Below are positions 23,930-35,995 of a stretch of 64,000 bases of DNA, piece after piece. Under the pieces are notes generated by a model. The model was not told the DNA's origin. It saw only the letters and a program-made list of their open reading frames with translations, and searched no databases. Position 1 is the stretch's first letter. Every line of letters starts with the position of its first letter. The stretch covers positions 1,345-65,344 of the forward strand of contig VXAZ01000443.1 in assembly GCA_013399875.1 (NCBI GenBank), given 5' to 3'. The stretch comes from Gymnorhina tibicen (taxonomy: Eukaryota > Chordata > Aves > Passeriformes > Artamidae). A program made the position numbers and the translations under genes.

Positions 23930-25576
23930 CATTATAAAATGTTCTGCAAACACAATCAAACTCCTACCTGTTAACACTCAGAATTTCCTTTAGAGCATGT
24001 CACACAGCATTTTTTTTTTGTATGCATCATAGCAAGTCTTCCTTAACTGGAATTTGGAATTATTATTTAAAATATATCTGCTCATATTTGCAATGAAATG
24101 TTAAGTTTTGAAATCATTGCTGTTATATAAAGGCCCATCATCTCATATTTGCCCCTGTAAACTACTCTTCCTCCTCCCTTACTAGGTGCACAGCCGCTGT
24201 CATAGTTCTTAGTTGTTTTCAACATGATCAACAAGTTAAAGAGCTTTAGCCTCATTTTTTTACGTCTTCTTGAGCTGTTTAGAGTGGATAGCAGTGTTCA
24301 ACTGTCAGGAAAATATAAATTATTTTGACAATTTTTGAGTGTTCTCATAAACTTATACCATGACTCTCACCTGAACCTGTGTCATCTCACTAACTTTCCT
24401 TCGATATGGACAAACACTGTATGTCTTCATAACCTTTGAAGAAAAATTACTTGTCAAGTTATACTCTTACCTTTCATGCCTGCAAAGGAATCTTTCACTT
24501 TAAACATTTACTTCATTTTTCAAAAAGTTTTAAAGAGCAGAAACTGTAGTTTTGGTATTGTTACTGTTATTTTTTGATACCTGACAATGACTGCTCCAGG
24601 GACACACTATCGTGAATGCTTTTCCTTTAGTGCGCTACTATCATATAAAAAGCCTGCATCCTGCCTGTATATTATTACAGTGTGGTGCTTACTGAAGCTG
24701 CTTTAGTGTTTCAGATCCAAGACAGATTTTGTGACCTGGAGTTATTAGATTTTCTCTCATTTATAAAAACGATGCTGTGCAATTTTAGATGGAAACAGCA
24801 AATAGTCTATTACTGATATTTACAGCAAGCAGTAACAATGTGAAAGAAGATACTGCATCACCTAAGGCATTGTTACAATCCATGCTCTTCATCATTTGTA
24901 CAATACTTGTACACAAAAGTGTACTGTTCTAAATCATGCTATGCCTTCAATCTTGTAGTCTGGAGGGTCACACTGGAGAAGGATTGTCAGATCTACAGAA
25001 TTAGTATTTTAGTATTCATCACCTGAATAGCTTAGACTACCAGAATACTAATACGTTCTCTTCTAGACCAAATTTGGTAGGCACTCATAGACAATGTGAC
25101 AAACATGAAAAGAGAAATTAGAACTGACAGTAATGAACACCATAGCAAATAGCTGCAGCTGCTAAGCAGCAAACAGCCAAATATAACGAATTTATGTTCC
25201 ATATGCCACAAAACTCTTTCAAGAAAATTTGGGAGCTTAGTATTGCCGCACTGAATCGGTTCCAAAGAAGTCAAACCTTGATGCTTAATTGCTCTCACAG
25301 GGAATACATGGAATTGGTCAGATTTGCTACAGATGATGCCTTTTAGAAATGAAGCAAAAAAATCAGAGGTTTTCCACTGCACTGAGTGATTGCAGACTTC
25401 ATGCGGTGCTAATTCAGGAGTATGTCTGTTGATAGATGAGCCTCGTCTGAGTATTAACAGTCAAATGAAGGGCCTGAAAGAGAAAATGAACAAGCAAAAT
25501 CTTGCCCTAGACATTTATAATGCCTAGAAAACTGATTCGCTAAGTTGGGCTGGAATTGCGGAATATTGTACTGAAG
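23930..25576. other. AT-rich non-coding DNA with one minus-strand open frame
   Basis: No named repeat is present. The minus strand is open from about 25460 down to a stop at 25032. The last 116 codons include a long hydrophobic stretch, and a splice-acceptor-like sequence lies upstream near 25475-25490. I do not recognise a family and do not call it a gene; see the finding. Confidence 0.5.
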
Positions 25577-26116
25577 TCATAAAATCATCAAGGTTGGAAG
25601 AGACCTTTAAGATCATCCAGTCCAACCATCAGCACCACCACTGTAACTCCAAAACCACTACACCATCCCCCAGTGCCAGATCTAGATGCCTCCTAAATAG
25701 TTCCAGGGATGGTGAATCCACCACCTCCCTGGGCAACGTATGCCAATGCCTGAAAACACTAACAGTGAAAATTTTTAATCTAATATCTAATCTGAATCTC
25801 CCCCAGCTTGTCTTAAGGCCATTTCCTCTCGTCCTTTCATTGCAGGCATGGTAGAAGAGATTGACCCCCAGCTCACTACAGTATCCCTTTGGGTTATTGT
25901 AGACAGCAATGAGGTCCCCACTAACCTCCTTTTCTCCAGGCTGAACAATCCCAGCTCCCTCAGCCGTTCCTTGCAAGAAATCTTTTCTAGACACTTCAAG
26001 AGCTTTGTTGCCCTTCTCTGCACACACTCCAGCACCTCAATATTCTTTTTTAAGTGAGGCACCTGAAACTGAACACAGCACTCAAGAGTTTGCCCCACCA
26101 ACACCAAGTACAGGAA
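25577..26116 (-). mobile_element. CR1 LINE 3' end, antisense
   Basis: The left edge starts with TCATAAAATCATCAAGGTTGG, the reverse complement of the CR1 3' terminus. The block then follows the antisense CR1 3' region (ACCACCTCCCTGGGCAAC, CTTTTCTCCAGGCTGAACAA, CTCCAGCACCTCAAT-like segments) to about ACCAAGTACAGG at 26116. The element therefore lies on the minus strand and is 5'-truncated at its right edge, next to an A-rich stretch. Minus-strand frames of 132 and 106 codons within it are CR1 3' sequence, not a host gene. Confidence 0.88.
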
Positions 26117-29100
26117 AAAAAATAATTTAAAAAATTGTTGAAAAACTCGTTTATTATTGCAGAGTGAGACATAGTTCTCTTTGGCCAGAGAGAAAAATTG
26201 GAATTTTCCTGAACATCATGAGAGTTGTACATTCTATTTACAAAATAGACAACAACACATCACTATAAATTAATACTATATCTGCTAGCAGGCGTTGAAG
26301 ATAACTGAAAATTGCATTCTTTTTGACAACTACCAGTAATGAATACAGCATTCCTCTTAAAGAAATTGGCTCACCAGTTCATTGAGCCATGGTTGTTTGA
26401 ATTCTGCATCCATTTTAGATCAATTATAATGTCTAAATGTGTTTGATTCTGTCAGATCAAATCCCTATTGAAAACTAATCCTAAACTATATTCTATTCTC
26501 ATTACTATGGCTGTACTACACAATGAAACAGAATAGGACATACATCTGAGTAGCGACCTATGGCCATTTATACTGTTAAATTGTTAGCATTTGGGGTTTT
26601 TTTCCGATTGGGCCAGATAATTTTCCATGCAGGGCACAGGACAAAACATGTGCCAGGGACCAACTCTAGTTGTGTATGTGGATGCAGACTCCCTGTTCTG
26701 CACAATGAGAGTGTTCAGCTGTGTTCACACAAGCCATGCCATGCTACGTCATCTCAAGGCAAGAGAAGGGCCCTTGAAAATTTTATTTTATCAGCAAAGC
26801 CATAGTGTGTATGAACTGTTTTTACCACAGAAATTTCCACCATCAGGAGCAACACACAGGCTGGGTAGCTTATTAATGTTGAATATAATGTCAATATAAT
26901 TTTGAAGGTAATTTTTCTTCTTTTCAGTCCTGAACTAACCAGCATCTCTGTAGTAGAAGTATTGGCTTTTCCATGTGCCTGCATCTCAGTGTTACTTGTG
27001 ACTCTCCTTTTGCACTTTGACATTTCTTCTAGTGTCTCCATCAGTATTGCCTCCCTAATCCTCTATTCCATCGTCTGTAAATTGTTGGAACATTAAGTTC
27101 TACAGCACGTCAGCAGAGTTTTCAGGAACTTGCCGCTACATACCATACCCGGCTATTCAATATAATCATTACAAGAATTAACACACCAGCTAAGCCATTT
27201 TTTGACTTTGTGTCTGTGTGGGCTTACACTATGGTACATACTGAATGAAAATGTTTTGTTTTGCTAAATACGGGCCTGAAATACCTGTGCCATTGTATTT
27301 GATACCACTGTAACTGTTGATACACAGAAGGAAAATGAAAATAATACATTTCTCTTACAGTTCTGAGGTATAAATGATGCCATGGACCATGGTGTCCCAT
27401 GGCAGTTTTTGTAAGTCTGTTCCCTGAGGCAGGGGCTAATCTCAAATACAGGGCCTGGTATTCCTCAACAGATCTATGAAAAATACAACAGTACTTTTAC
27501 AAGCCTGTCATTCTCCAGTACACAGACTTAGCAAGCAACGGCCCAAGAGCCATGGAATATGGGATACAAGACTGTGTCTATGGTATCATCATCAGAAGTC
27601 AGTTCTAGTGGAGTCCTCTTCTTTTGCTGGTGCTCTTTTCAGATATGATTGCCTACCCATATGTGAACTGGTTCACAGTGGTATTAGCAAGTAATCCAGA
27701 AATTTGAAAATTCAACATTAGATTATAAAATTCCAATTATCTTAGAAGGTTAAAGGCAGTTGGACATTAATATGTCCAGCTGTTGTGAGCATAAAAAAAG
27801 TCACAGTAAATACTGTTTTTTTTTTAAATCTGTCCCCTCATGAATAATAAAGAAGGCAAAATTCAGTTTATTTTGTCCCTATCTGTATTTTCATATATTT
27901 ACAGTAAAAGTGGTATTTTTTTACCATGCTGTCTGCAAAGTTTTCTGTGTTCTTACAATATCAGGCAAACTTACTTCCTACAGTTACAGCAAAGTGAAAT
28001 TTTGTAAGTTACATTGAGCTCTAGCTGACAGTGAATCTAGGGTGGTGGTATTCTAGCTTCATTATCCTGTCATGTTTCATTCAGTAAGAAAATATTCATG
28101 TCATATTTCCTTTGAACTATTTTTGTATGCATTTCTTCTTCACTATCCTTTTACATTCTTGAGAGAGAAAGATTAAAAATCTCAGCTATATTTAATCTTA
28201 TTATATTCCTTCCTTGCCATTTGAACTTGATCTCATCTCAAATATTTTAGTATTTAGGTGCTGATGCTGCCTATTATATGCTCACTTGTTGCATTATTTT
28301 CAGCACCACAATTGTGTTCATTGTTAAATTTAAAAAACTATTTAAATTAGCTTGTCATCCCTACTATTTTTGCAGTTCTACATGAATGACCAGTTTTCAT
28401 ACTGCGCATGACAGTATCTAAATCCAAATGCCTATATGTTTTGTGCTCATACTACAAGTCAAATTAAATTCAGGAAATTTATCTTCTCAGCGTGAAGCAA
28501 GGCCCATCTCTATAGCACTTAAATATTGCTTGCAATAAAAGCTTATTTCAACTTCTCTTCTGATAATATTGGAACTACTTTAAATGTATGTACTTAAGCT
28601 CATTTATATATGTATAAAGAAATATACATGTATATAAATACTTTGTGCTTTTTAAAGTTTTTATGTCCGCGTGAGAGAGGAAAAATATGAAAGAGAATGA
28701 GCAGAAGTGCCAAACTAGCTTACATGAGTATTTACATATTATAAAAAAAACCGAATTGTGAACCATTGACTGGAGAACTCCACAGGAATTTAGAAAACTC
28801 AGGCATCACTCCTAGTTTTGTCAGTGATCATGGGATCTTCAATGGCCCAGTAAACAGCAATCCTGTAAGCTTGAAAAGTTTGCCTTAACCTTTATGCACT
28901 GCGGCATTCCTATCTTCAAAATAAAAGTAATTATATACACAAAATAATGTTGAGAACACCTTGTATTAACCTGTGAAACATATCAGTCTCTTCATAGTTA
29001 GCTGTTACTCCTTTGTTATTTTCCTCAACTATGTGAAAGGTAAAATGTTCTTTTTGGCTGGATGCATTAGAACCAGATCCATCAACCAGAAGTGAAAGGA

Positions 29101-29251
29101 GAATTGCCTGGCTTGTGGAATTGTGGTCCATTCTAAAACAGTTTCATCTTTATATGAATGTTTTTTCTCTTCCTGAAGTGTTCTAGAAGTAAAATTTAAT
29201 TATCTCTTGCTCCACTGAATGTCTTAAGCTTCCAGAGCCATGCCTTCATTG
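26117..29251. other. AT-rich non-coding DNA, nothing recognised
   Basis: About 3.1 kb shows only short open frames without motifs (longest 95 codons at 26754-27041). No repeat boundaries are visible. Confidence 0.55.
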
Positions 29252-29256
29252 GTGGT

Positions 29257-29923
29257 TGTGGCGGTTTAGGCCAAATTCAGGGAAACGTCCAAAAGGAACG
29301 TCTCCTCAAAGGAAGGCAGGTTACAAACCACCCCTCCCCCCAATTGGGTTTGGGAAAAAACAAATTTTCCTCAGAGGAAAGTGAAGGAGAAAATAAAACT
29401 ATTTATTTAACAAACACACAGGAAAACAATACTAATAATGCTAAATAATAAAATCTCTCGCTCTGGAGAGAAAACCTGAAAGATTTTAGAGTCCTTCTGT
29501 GGGTGTGGTCTCTCTCCTCCTCCTCGGAGCTGGGTTGGCGTGGGGGGCCCCCCCTTCCAGGCCGGTGGAAGGTCCCCCAGTGGGGTTCTGATGTTCTGGT
29601 GTTCCGAACAAGTCCAGAAGAGAAGGAGGGAAAAAAACCCGAAGTCCCAAGAGGAAAAAAAAAACCTCAACTCTCCGTCCCTCTCCAAAGAAAGAGAGCC
29701 GAAAAAGCTGACCGAAAAGCCAGAAAGAAAAAAAGTGCTTCCTCTGCCCACCGCAGCAGTAGCTAATCTCTCTGTCCTTGAAGCACAAACTGTTTTGAAA
29801 AGTTTGCTCAGTTTTTTTCTCTGTCTCTTGCATCCAGTTTTAAAGGCATAGAAAGGCTCAGGAATCATGTCTGGGCATAGAGCAGTGGTAGGGGGTACAA
29901 CAGCATACAGTCACCCCAAGACA
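29257..29923 (-). mobile_element. Solo LTR with 5-bp target duplication, minus strand
   Basis: The 667-bp LTR is flanked by a perfect 5-bp duplication GTGGT (29252-29256 and 29924-29928). On the minus strand it starts TGTCTTGGGG and ends AACCGCCACA. A TTTAAAA TATA-like box lies near 29836-29842 and the AATAAA signal at 29402-29407, in the right order for minus-strand transcription. Five-bp duplications fit ERVL or some class I elements. No internal viral sequence is present. The 153- and 115-codon minus frames and the 103-codon plus frame are inside the LTR and are not supported as genes. Confidence 0.82.
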
Positions 29924-29928
29924 GTGGT

Positions 29929-31589
29929 CTAACCAGTCCTGATTATCTGTGTACATGGGCACAGCCACAGCAAGGAGGGTCTATCTGTGCCTCCCCTAGT
30001 GGCTACTGAGGGCACTGATAAACTGTGGTGTCCTTTACCCACCTCTCTGGGGCCTCCCTCTTTCCCTTGTCTATGGTCTCTGGAGCCCCATTTCAGCTTG
30101 GCCTTCATCCCTTGGTCATGTGTGTGTGTTTATGCTGGTCTCATCCCCTGCTGTTCCTGGCTGGACTTGATGAAGGGAACCAGGTCTGACTCACTTTTTA
30201 CACTGTGTTTTCTTACTTAAAACTTTTGTATATTTCTTTTCCAACTTCTTTGACATTTTTTGGGTTGGTGCAGTGTTTTTTCTTCCTATGATACATGCAT
30301 ACTTTATAAACAAAAATAAGAGACAGTGGGTCAGAATACGTAGATGCAAAAAAGCTGCCATATTTAGCTGAATTAATAAATTGAAAGCAATGGGAACATA
30401 TCTTGCTGTTGTTTTTTCAATAATTCGGCTTACGTTGTCACAAACCAGGCATATAAGTGAAAATGTTGTGTGAGGTGCTGACCGATCAGTTTTATAAGGA
30501 GTATATATCCTTTTTTTCTTTTCAAACTCGTGCATTTTCCCTCCTGCTTGCTACTTATAATAGAGAAGACGATAGGAAGTTTAATAGTAAATGGATGGTG
30601 AGTCATTGGAGGTGGATTACAAGATACAATAAAACATCCTGGTTTTATCACAGTAAGAGAGAATAATAAACATATTAAATATACTGTTTGAGGTCTACAG
30701 TGTATATAAATCAGTTTCTGATGTGACTTTTTGGCATATTACCATCTTAAAAACTAGCTTGTTTAGGTAAAATGAAAATGGTAATTTAAAACATAAAGGA
30801 AGTACAAAATAGGGCAATAGGATCTAAGGAATTATATCTTCAGCTTTCAAGTTTAAAACAGAAGGGAAATAAAGCTGAAAATTTTGTCCCAACAATGATA
30901 AATTACAAAGTAGGATTGTTTCTCATGTCAAAGTTATAAGAAGGCTGTATGGATAATGGATACACTATCCATGCAGATTAATTTGAATGTAAATTTAATT
31001 TCATACACAATTGAGAAGTGAAATTTTCCAGAACTATGTCCCTCATCTGTCAAAGAAGACAGTCTTTAAGGAGTCACCTTTATAGATATAAAATACCATA
31101 TTAAGATGAGCGGGTAGGTTTCCTCTTTCTAACATTCCTCACTCTATTATCCACAAAACCAATAGTGCCTTTCTGGGGTTATCTGAAAAAAAATTAGTTA
31201 TTATCAATAGCATAGGCTATAAAAATTTCTTTTCCTGTTTGCTTTTCTGAATGTGTTCTTTCTACCTTTGGAAAAGCTTTTACATTGTCAGCTGGAAAGA
31301 TTTGCCATAATAAAATAGAGAAGAAAAAGAGAGAGATAATTTCTGGTTAGGTATCAGAATAAAAGAATTATCAGTTAATGTTTTGATCTTAAATAATTAA
31401 AACAATGTCCCTGGCAGAAATCCATCAGTCCAAAGCAAAAAGAATATCTCACTGAAAAACAACAAGAGTTTCAACAGAAAAAAAAGAATTCAAATGCCAA
31501 AGAATGCTGAAGATCTACATCAAGTTATAAATAGAACAAATCTGAAATAGCATCTTGTACCTGGTATCCTAAGGGTTAAATCTCTTTAT
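29929..31589. other. Non-coding DNA, nothing recognised
   Basis: The first 250 bases are GC-richer and the rest AT-rich. Frames of 114 and 73 codons on the minus strand (30191-30651) have no motif. Confidence 0.5.
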
Positions 31590-31594
31590 GAAGT

Positions 31595-32262
31595 TGTCGT
31601 GGTTACAGAAGTTTAGCACTATGTGACTGCTATTCTACTCCCCTCTATGATGATAATGATAAAGTGTTAATTCCCAGTAGCTGCCCATTGCACACCCAAT
31701 CCCTCGGGCTGCAAGCTGGGTGTTAAATGAGAAGAGCTCAACCCCATGAGGCGAGGTGGGGTAGTGTTTCTGTATCTTCACCAGGAGGGGTCATCCCTGC
31801 TACTGGGCCATCATGAACTGAATGAAGAGGCAGCTACAATGACCGTCAAGGACTCCAAAAATACCCTATGACTCACAGGACTACATCATTCCATTGTGAA
31901 ACTCCCTGCCTTAGGGGAGGTACCACGTGAACCTGACCACATCTAATCCGGATGTTTGGGGATTTGGGACACCAGCACTGCTGGACTGACCCAGAGGAGG
32001 ACCAGACCTTCCATAGGACCACTGTTTTAGACACGACTGCAACCATCACTTCAGAACTGCAACAACCACTTAATCAGACTGTGACCACCACTGTGATCAA
32101 TAGGGGCCAGTTGTTCTCTGACTTTGTGGGTTTAAGCCAGTTTTTCTGTATCATTGCATTTATTGTAATATTTCTATTAAATTGTGACTGTGACCTGAAA
32201 TCTCTCTCAAAGTGTTTGTGTGGGTTTAGTTTCTCCCACTGGTTTACTTGCAAAGCAGCACA
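31595..32262 (+). mobile_element. Solo LTR, ERVL-type (5-bp target duplication)
   Basis: The 668-bp LTR starts TGTCGTGGTTAC, ends AGCAGCACA, and is flanked by a perfect 5-bp duplication GAAGT (31590-31594 and 32263-32267). An ATTAAA polyadenylation signal lies at 32176-32181. Its 3' half is related to the LTR at 57516: both have GGAGGAGGACCAGAC, then a Thr/Ala-rich coding-like stretch, then CCAGTTT-TCTGTAT-ATTG. A 105-codon frame (31952-32269) covers this shared part; see findings. No internal ERV sequence adjoins it. Confidence 0.82.
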
Positions 32263-32507
32263 GAAGTAATTGCCAAACTGATACGGGTTTGGAAACTTTT
32301 TATACATGCTAGATAATCCTCTCAAATCTTGCTAGGGTGTTTCTGACATTTACGGCTTAGGAAAGCAGAATCCACAAAATTTTCCTTTAGAGGTAGAAAA
32401 ATTAAGGTTGTTTCCACTTTTTCTTTTTTTTTCTTTTCAACAAAAGTTTGTTGTACATAGGATAAAGTAGGCAAAACTATTTCTTTCTAACGAACAAGAA
32501 AAACAGA

Positions 32508-33097
32508 AATAGTGTGGCCAGCAGGACTAGGGAAGTGATCATCCCTCTGTACTCAGCAGTGGTGAGGTCACATCTCTTGTGTTTGTATTCAGTTCTGGGT
32601 CCTTCACTATAGGAAAGACATTGAGATACTGAAGTGACTCCAGAGAAGGGCAACGGAGGTGGTGAATGGGCTGGAGTACAAGTCTTATGAGCAACAGCTG
32701 AGGCAGCTGGAGTTGTTTAGCCTGGAGAAAAGGAGGCTCGGGGGAGACCTTATTGCTCCTACAACTACATGAAAGGAGGTTGTAGCCAAGCGGGGCTCAG
32801 CCTCTTCTTCCAGACAGCTGGCAAGAGGACAAGAGGACATAGTCGTGTCCTCAAGCTGTGCCAAAGGAGGTTCACGTCAAACAACAGGACAAATTTGTTC
32901 ACTCAAAAGGTGATTAAGCTTTGGAACTGGCTGTCCAGGGTGGTGGTGGAATCACCATCTGTAAAACTATTCAAGATATGACTAGATATGACACTTACTG
33001 CTATGGTTTAATTGACATGGTGGTGTTTCATCAAAGGTTGGACTTGATGATCCCAGAGGCCTTTTCCAACCTTAATGATTCAATCCTATGGTTCTAT
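32508..33097 (+). mobile_element. CR1 LINE 3' end, sense strand
   Basis: The plus strand follows a typical 5'-truncated avian CR1. AGTGTGGCCAGCAGGACTAG opens it, the GAGAAGGGCAACGGAGGTGG and TTGTTTAGCCTGGAGAAAAG blocks follow, then GGCTGTCCAGGGTGGTGGTGG. The 3' end is GGTTGGACTTGATGATCCCA...CAACCTTAATGATTCAATCCTATG. The 3' tail is intact though slightly altered. It encodes no complete protein; the 60-70-codon frames over it are shadows. This is one of the better preserved CR1 3' ends in the window. Confidence 0.9.
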
Positions 33098-34744
33098 AAA
33101 AAATGAAGTATTTAGAAAGCTCAGAACTTCAGGATCATACTAGATAAAGGAACAAAATATCAGGTTGCTTAAGTTTTGTTTTACTTTGTTTTGTTTCAAA
33201 AGTACACCTTTTCACACACTGCAACAGAGTGTTCAGATACACAAGGTAGTGGAAGGAATAAAAGTGTCCTACATGACACACACAGGTAATAAATCATTCT
33301 GCTCTTTCAGTCAACTGAGCCTCTTCTGTCAACTTTGTGTCACTTCTTCAAATTGCCTCGTGCGTTCACTGCAACATGTCATCACTATTTCTCTCTGTCT
33401 GGATGGTGTTTCAGGCAGATAGCCCCCTTTAAACCTCAGCCTTAGCTAATCACTGAAGACATCAAGCAGCTGCATACTCAATGTTGACTGAAATAGAGCC
33501 ATAAAGTCAAGTGCCATTAGGGAACATCTGGCACTAAAAGACAAGCTATTTTAATATCTCTGCTAGTGAACATATAGACACATCAAAGTTTTTCTCCCTT
33601 CATACTACACTGCCACAGCAACTCTTCTCCAAGAACTCTATCCACATTTTGCACACTGAATGTTTTGTTTCTCACAGCTACTTATCGCCAAACACCTTAT
33701 GGGATATTGTTAGCAATTCACTTTTCTTTACTGAGAGTACAATACTATTCCTCCCTATTAGACTGCTTTTCATTTATTCCTGTAGTCATTCTGCTTTTTG
33801 GAGGGAGATGAGGGTGGAGAGAAAGGAGGAAAAGAAGATTATTTTTTTCCTGATTGCTTTTTCTTTAATTTAGATGGTTCTCTTGATCACTACACATCGG
33901 GTCTGTCACTGTGAATATCAGTCTTCAGCATCATACTGTTAGGCAACACATTTGAGTTCCGATCTTTTCAGGTTTCCATAGTAACTGGTGCTTAGTACAG
34001 GCCCCTTGATTAAACAAAGCCTCTGTAGCTCTGAAAAACTGACAGACAGCAGATTCTCTTTTTATTTACGCTTATTAAAAGTGTATAAATGTATAGATAT
34101 ACATATATAAAAATCTGTATGTATACATATAACATAATGTTATAATGACAGCATATATTATATGCATATACATACATATAATAAAAATATTAACTGTATG
34201 CAGAATATATTAGAACTAAAAATAAAGAATAGAAGTACAAAGTATACAAAAATATTCATTATAAAGACCTATGCACCACAAAAATGAAGACACAAGTTCA
34301 AGAGAAGTTGAATCATTTTCTCCTAGAAATTCAATAGCTGTACTGTCACTTGTCACTGAGTCTGCTGTTATTCATAATAGTTACTGGCAAAAGAGTTCCA
34401 GCTATCTAATATACCCACACATAACAGAAAGAAAGCGACTGTGGACTTTATCCAACTAATTTATGGCATACATGAAATAAATTGGCAAATGTCAGTTCAA
34501 TTATTTGTGCTGCCACCAGGATACCTGTTGTATCAGATTCCCCTGTTGATTGCCTTAAAACACAGCTGTTGTAAAAGGGGCATTGAGATAAAAATACTCT
34601 CTTGATCTGGTCAACAGAAATAATCAAAACAGTGCATCAACCCTTAGTACACTCACTCAAGCAATATTTTGTGTAGTTCAGTTCTTGCCCTGCAAAAGGG
34701 AAAGACAAATTAAATATGGGATCTAAGAATGTCAGAAGTATCAG
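33098..34744. other. AT-rich non-coding DNA with an AT-rich low-complexity block
   Basis: No gene is recognised. The 34081-34190 part is TATA/CATA-rich low-complexity sequence, listed separately. Confidence 0.55.
34081..34190. repeat. AT/CATA-rich low-complexity region
   Basis: About 110 bases are made of imperfect TATA, CATA and TACA steps with few other bases. It is a degenerate dinucleotide or tetranucleotide repeat. Confidence 0.7.
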
Positions 34745-34882
34745 AAATTGTGCAGATCTAGAGTTATTCAGCCCAGCCTGGCAAAGATGTAAGTGAGGGG
34801 AAATATTACAGTTGTCTATAAAATCTAGAGGTCATCCAGTGAAATGAGTAGGAAGCAAATTTAAAACCAAGTAATAAGTTCC
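34745..34882 (+). mobile_element. Old CR1-like fragment, sense strand
   Basis: Diverged sequence resembles the CR1 3' region in the plus orientation: a TTATTCAGCC-CAGCCTGGCAAAG segment, then a GTCATCCAGTGAAATGAGTAGG segment followed by TTTAAAACCAAG. It abuts the antisense CR1 that starts at 34883, so two CR1 fragments lie head to head. Identification rests on short blocks and is uncertain. Confidence 0.45.
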
Positions 34883-35995
34883 TTGCTATACTGTTTTTGA
34901 TGCAGGCCAGGATGCCATTGGCCTTCTTGGCCACCTGGGCACACACTGGCTCATGTTCAGCTGCTATAGACCAGCACTGCCAGGTCCTTTTCTGCTGGGA
35001 GGATTTCCAGACACTCTTCCCCCAGTCTGTAGCTCTGCACGGGGTTGTTGTGTTCCAAGTTCAGAATCCGGCATGTCCCCTTGTTGAACTTCATATGTTG
35101 GTGATTGCCCAATCCTCTGATTTTTTGCCCTCTCTCTGCAGGGCCTCTGTGCCTTCAAGGGAATCAACAGCTCCTCCCGGTTTTGTATCATCTGTGAACT
35201 TGCTCAGTATCCCTTCCAGTCCTGCCTGTAAATCATTTACAAAGATGTGGGAGAGAACTGGGCTGAGGATGGAGCCCTGTGGAACCCCACTAGTGACAAG
35301 GTAGGTGACTAGGTCACCAGTCTGATGTCACCCTAGTCACTATAACCTTTTGCAGCCAACCTGTGAGCCAGTTGCTCACCCATCACATGATGTGCTTATC
35401 CAGCGAGTGCTGGACATTTTGTCCAGATGGATACTAAGAGAGACAATATTGAAAGCTTTGCTGAAATCCAAGAAGATTACATCAAGTGGCTTCCCTTAAT
35501 CAACTACTTGGGTTACCTTGTTACAAAAGGAAACCAGGTTTGATAAGCAGGACTTTCCTCTCATGAAGCTGTGCTGGCTGTGACCAATGACTGTGTTGTC
35601 TTTCTGGTGTTTTTCAATACCTCCCAGAATAACCGTCTCCATAACTTTACCAGGCACTGATGTGAGACTGACAAGCCTGTAGTTTCTGGGGTCCTTCTTC
35701 TTGCCCTTCTTGAAAAGCAAGACAATGTTCACCAGCTTCCAGTCAGATGGGACCTCTCCAGATTCCCAAGACCACTCAAAATCGTCAAGAGGTGTTTTGC
35801 CATGACATCAGCCAGTTCTTTGAGGATTCTTGGATGGATCCCATCAGGCCCCATAGATTTATTGGGACCCAGCTGAAGCAGAAGATCCTGCATAATTTCA
35901 GGGTTGACTGGGAGTTGATCATATTTAATTACATGTCTCCTGCTTAACGCTTTTTTCCGTTGAGCAAATTCAACAAAAATCAAATAGGAAAAGCA
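34883..35995 (-). pseudogene. CR1 LINE ORF2 (reverse transcriptase) fragment, antisense, broken
   Basis: Read on the minus strand from 35995 down, this is about 1.1 kb of CR1 ORF2. Visible reverse-transcriptase landmarks are GPDGIHPRILKEL-type residues near 35840-35880, a FKKGKKKDPRNYR segment near 35675-35715, SLTSVPGKVME just after it, and GHSQHSFMRGKSCLSNL near 35535-35590. The catalytic box reads F-T-D-D-T-K at 35181-35198, keeping both aspartates. The frame shifts near 35770-35790 and is broken again further on, so no full enzyme is encoded. The copy ends inside ORF2 and has no CR1 3' tail of its own, so it is an internal fragment. Confidence 0.9.

Noticed and set aside
25629..26107. Minus-strand frames of 132 and 106 codons
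   Set aside because: The DNA is the 3' region of a CR1 LINE, which often stays open by chance; residues match CR1 3' sequence, not a host gene.
29407..29868. Minus-strand frames of 153 and 115 codons
   Set aside because: They are contained in the LTR at 29257-29923; composition reflects the A/G-rich LTR.
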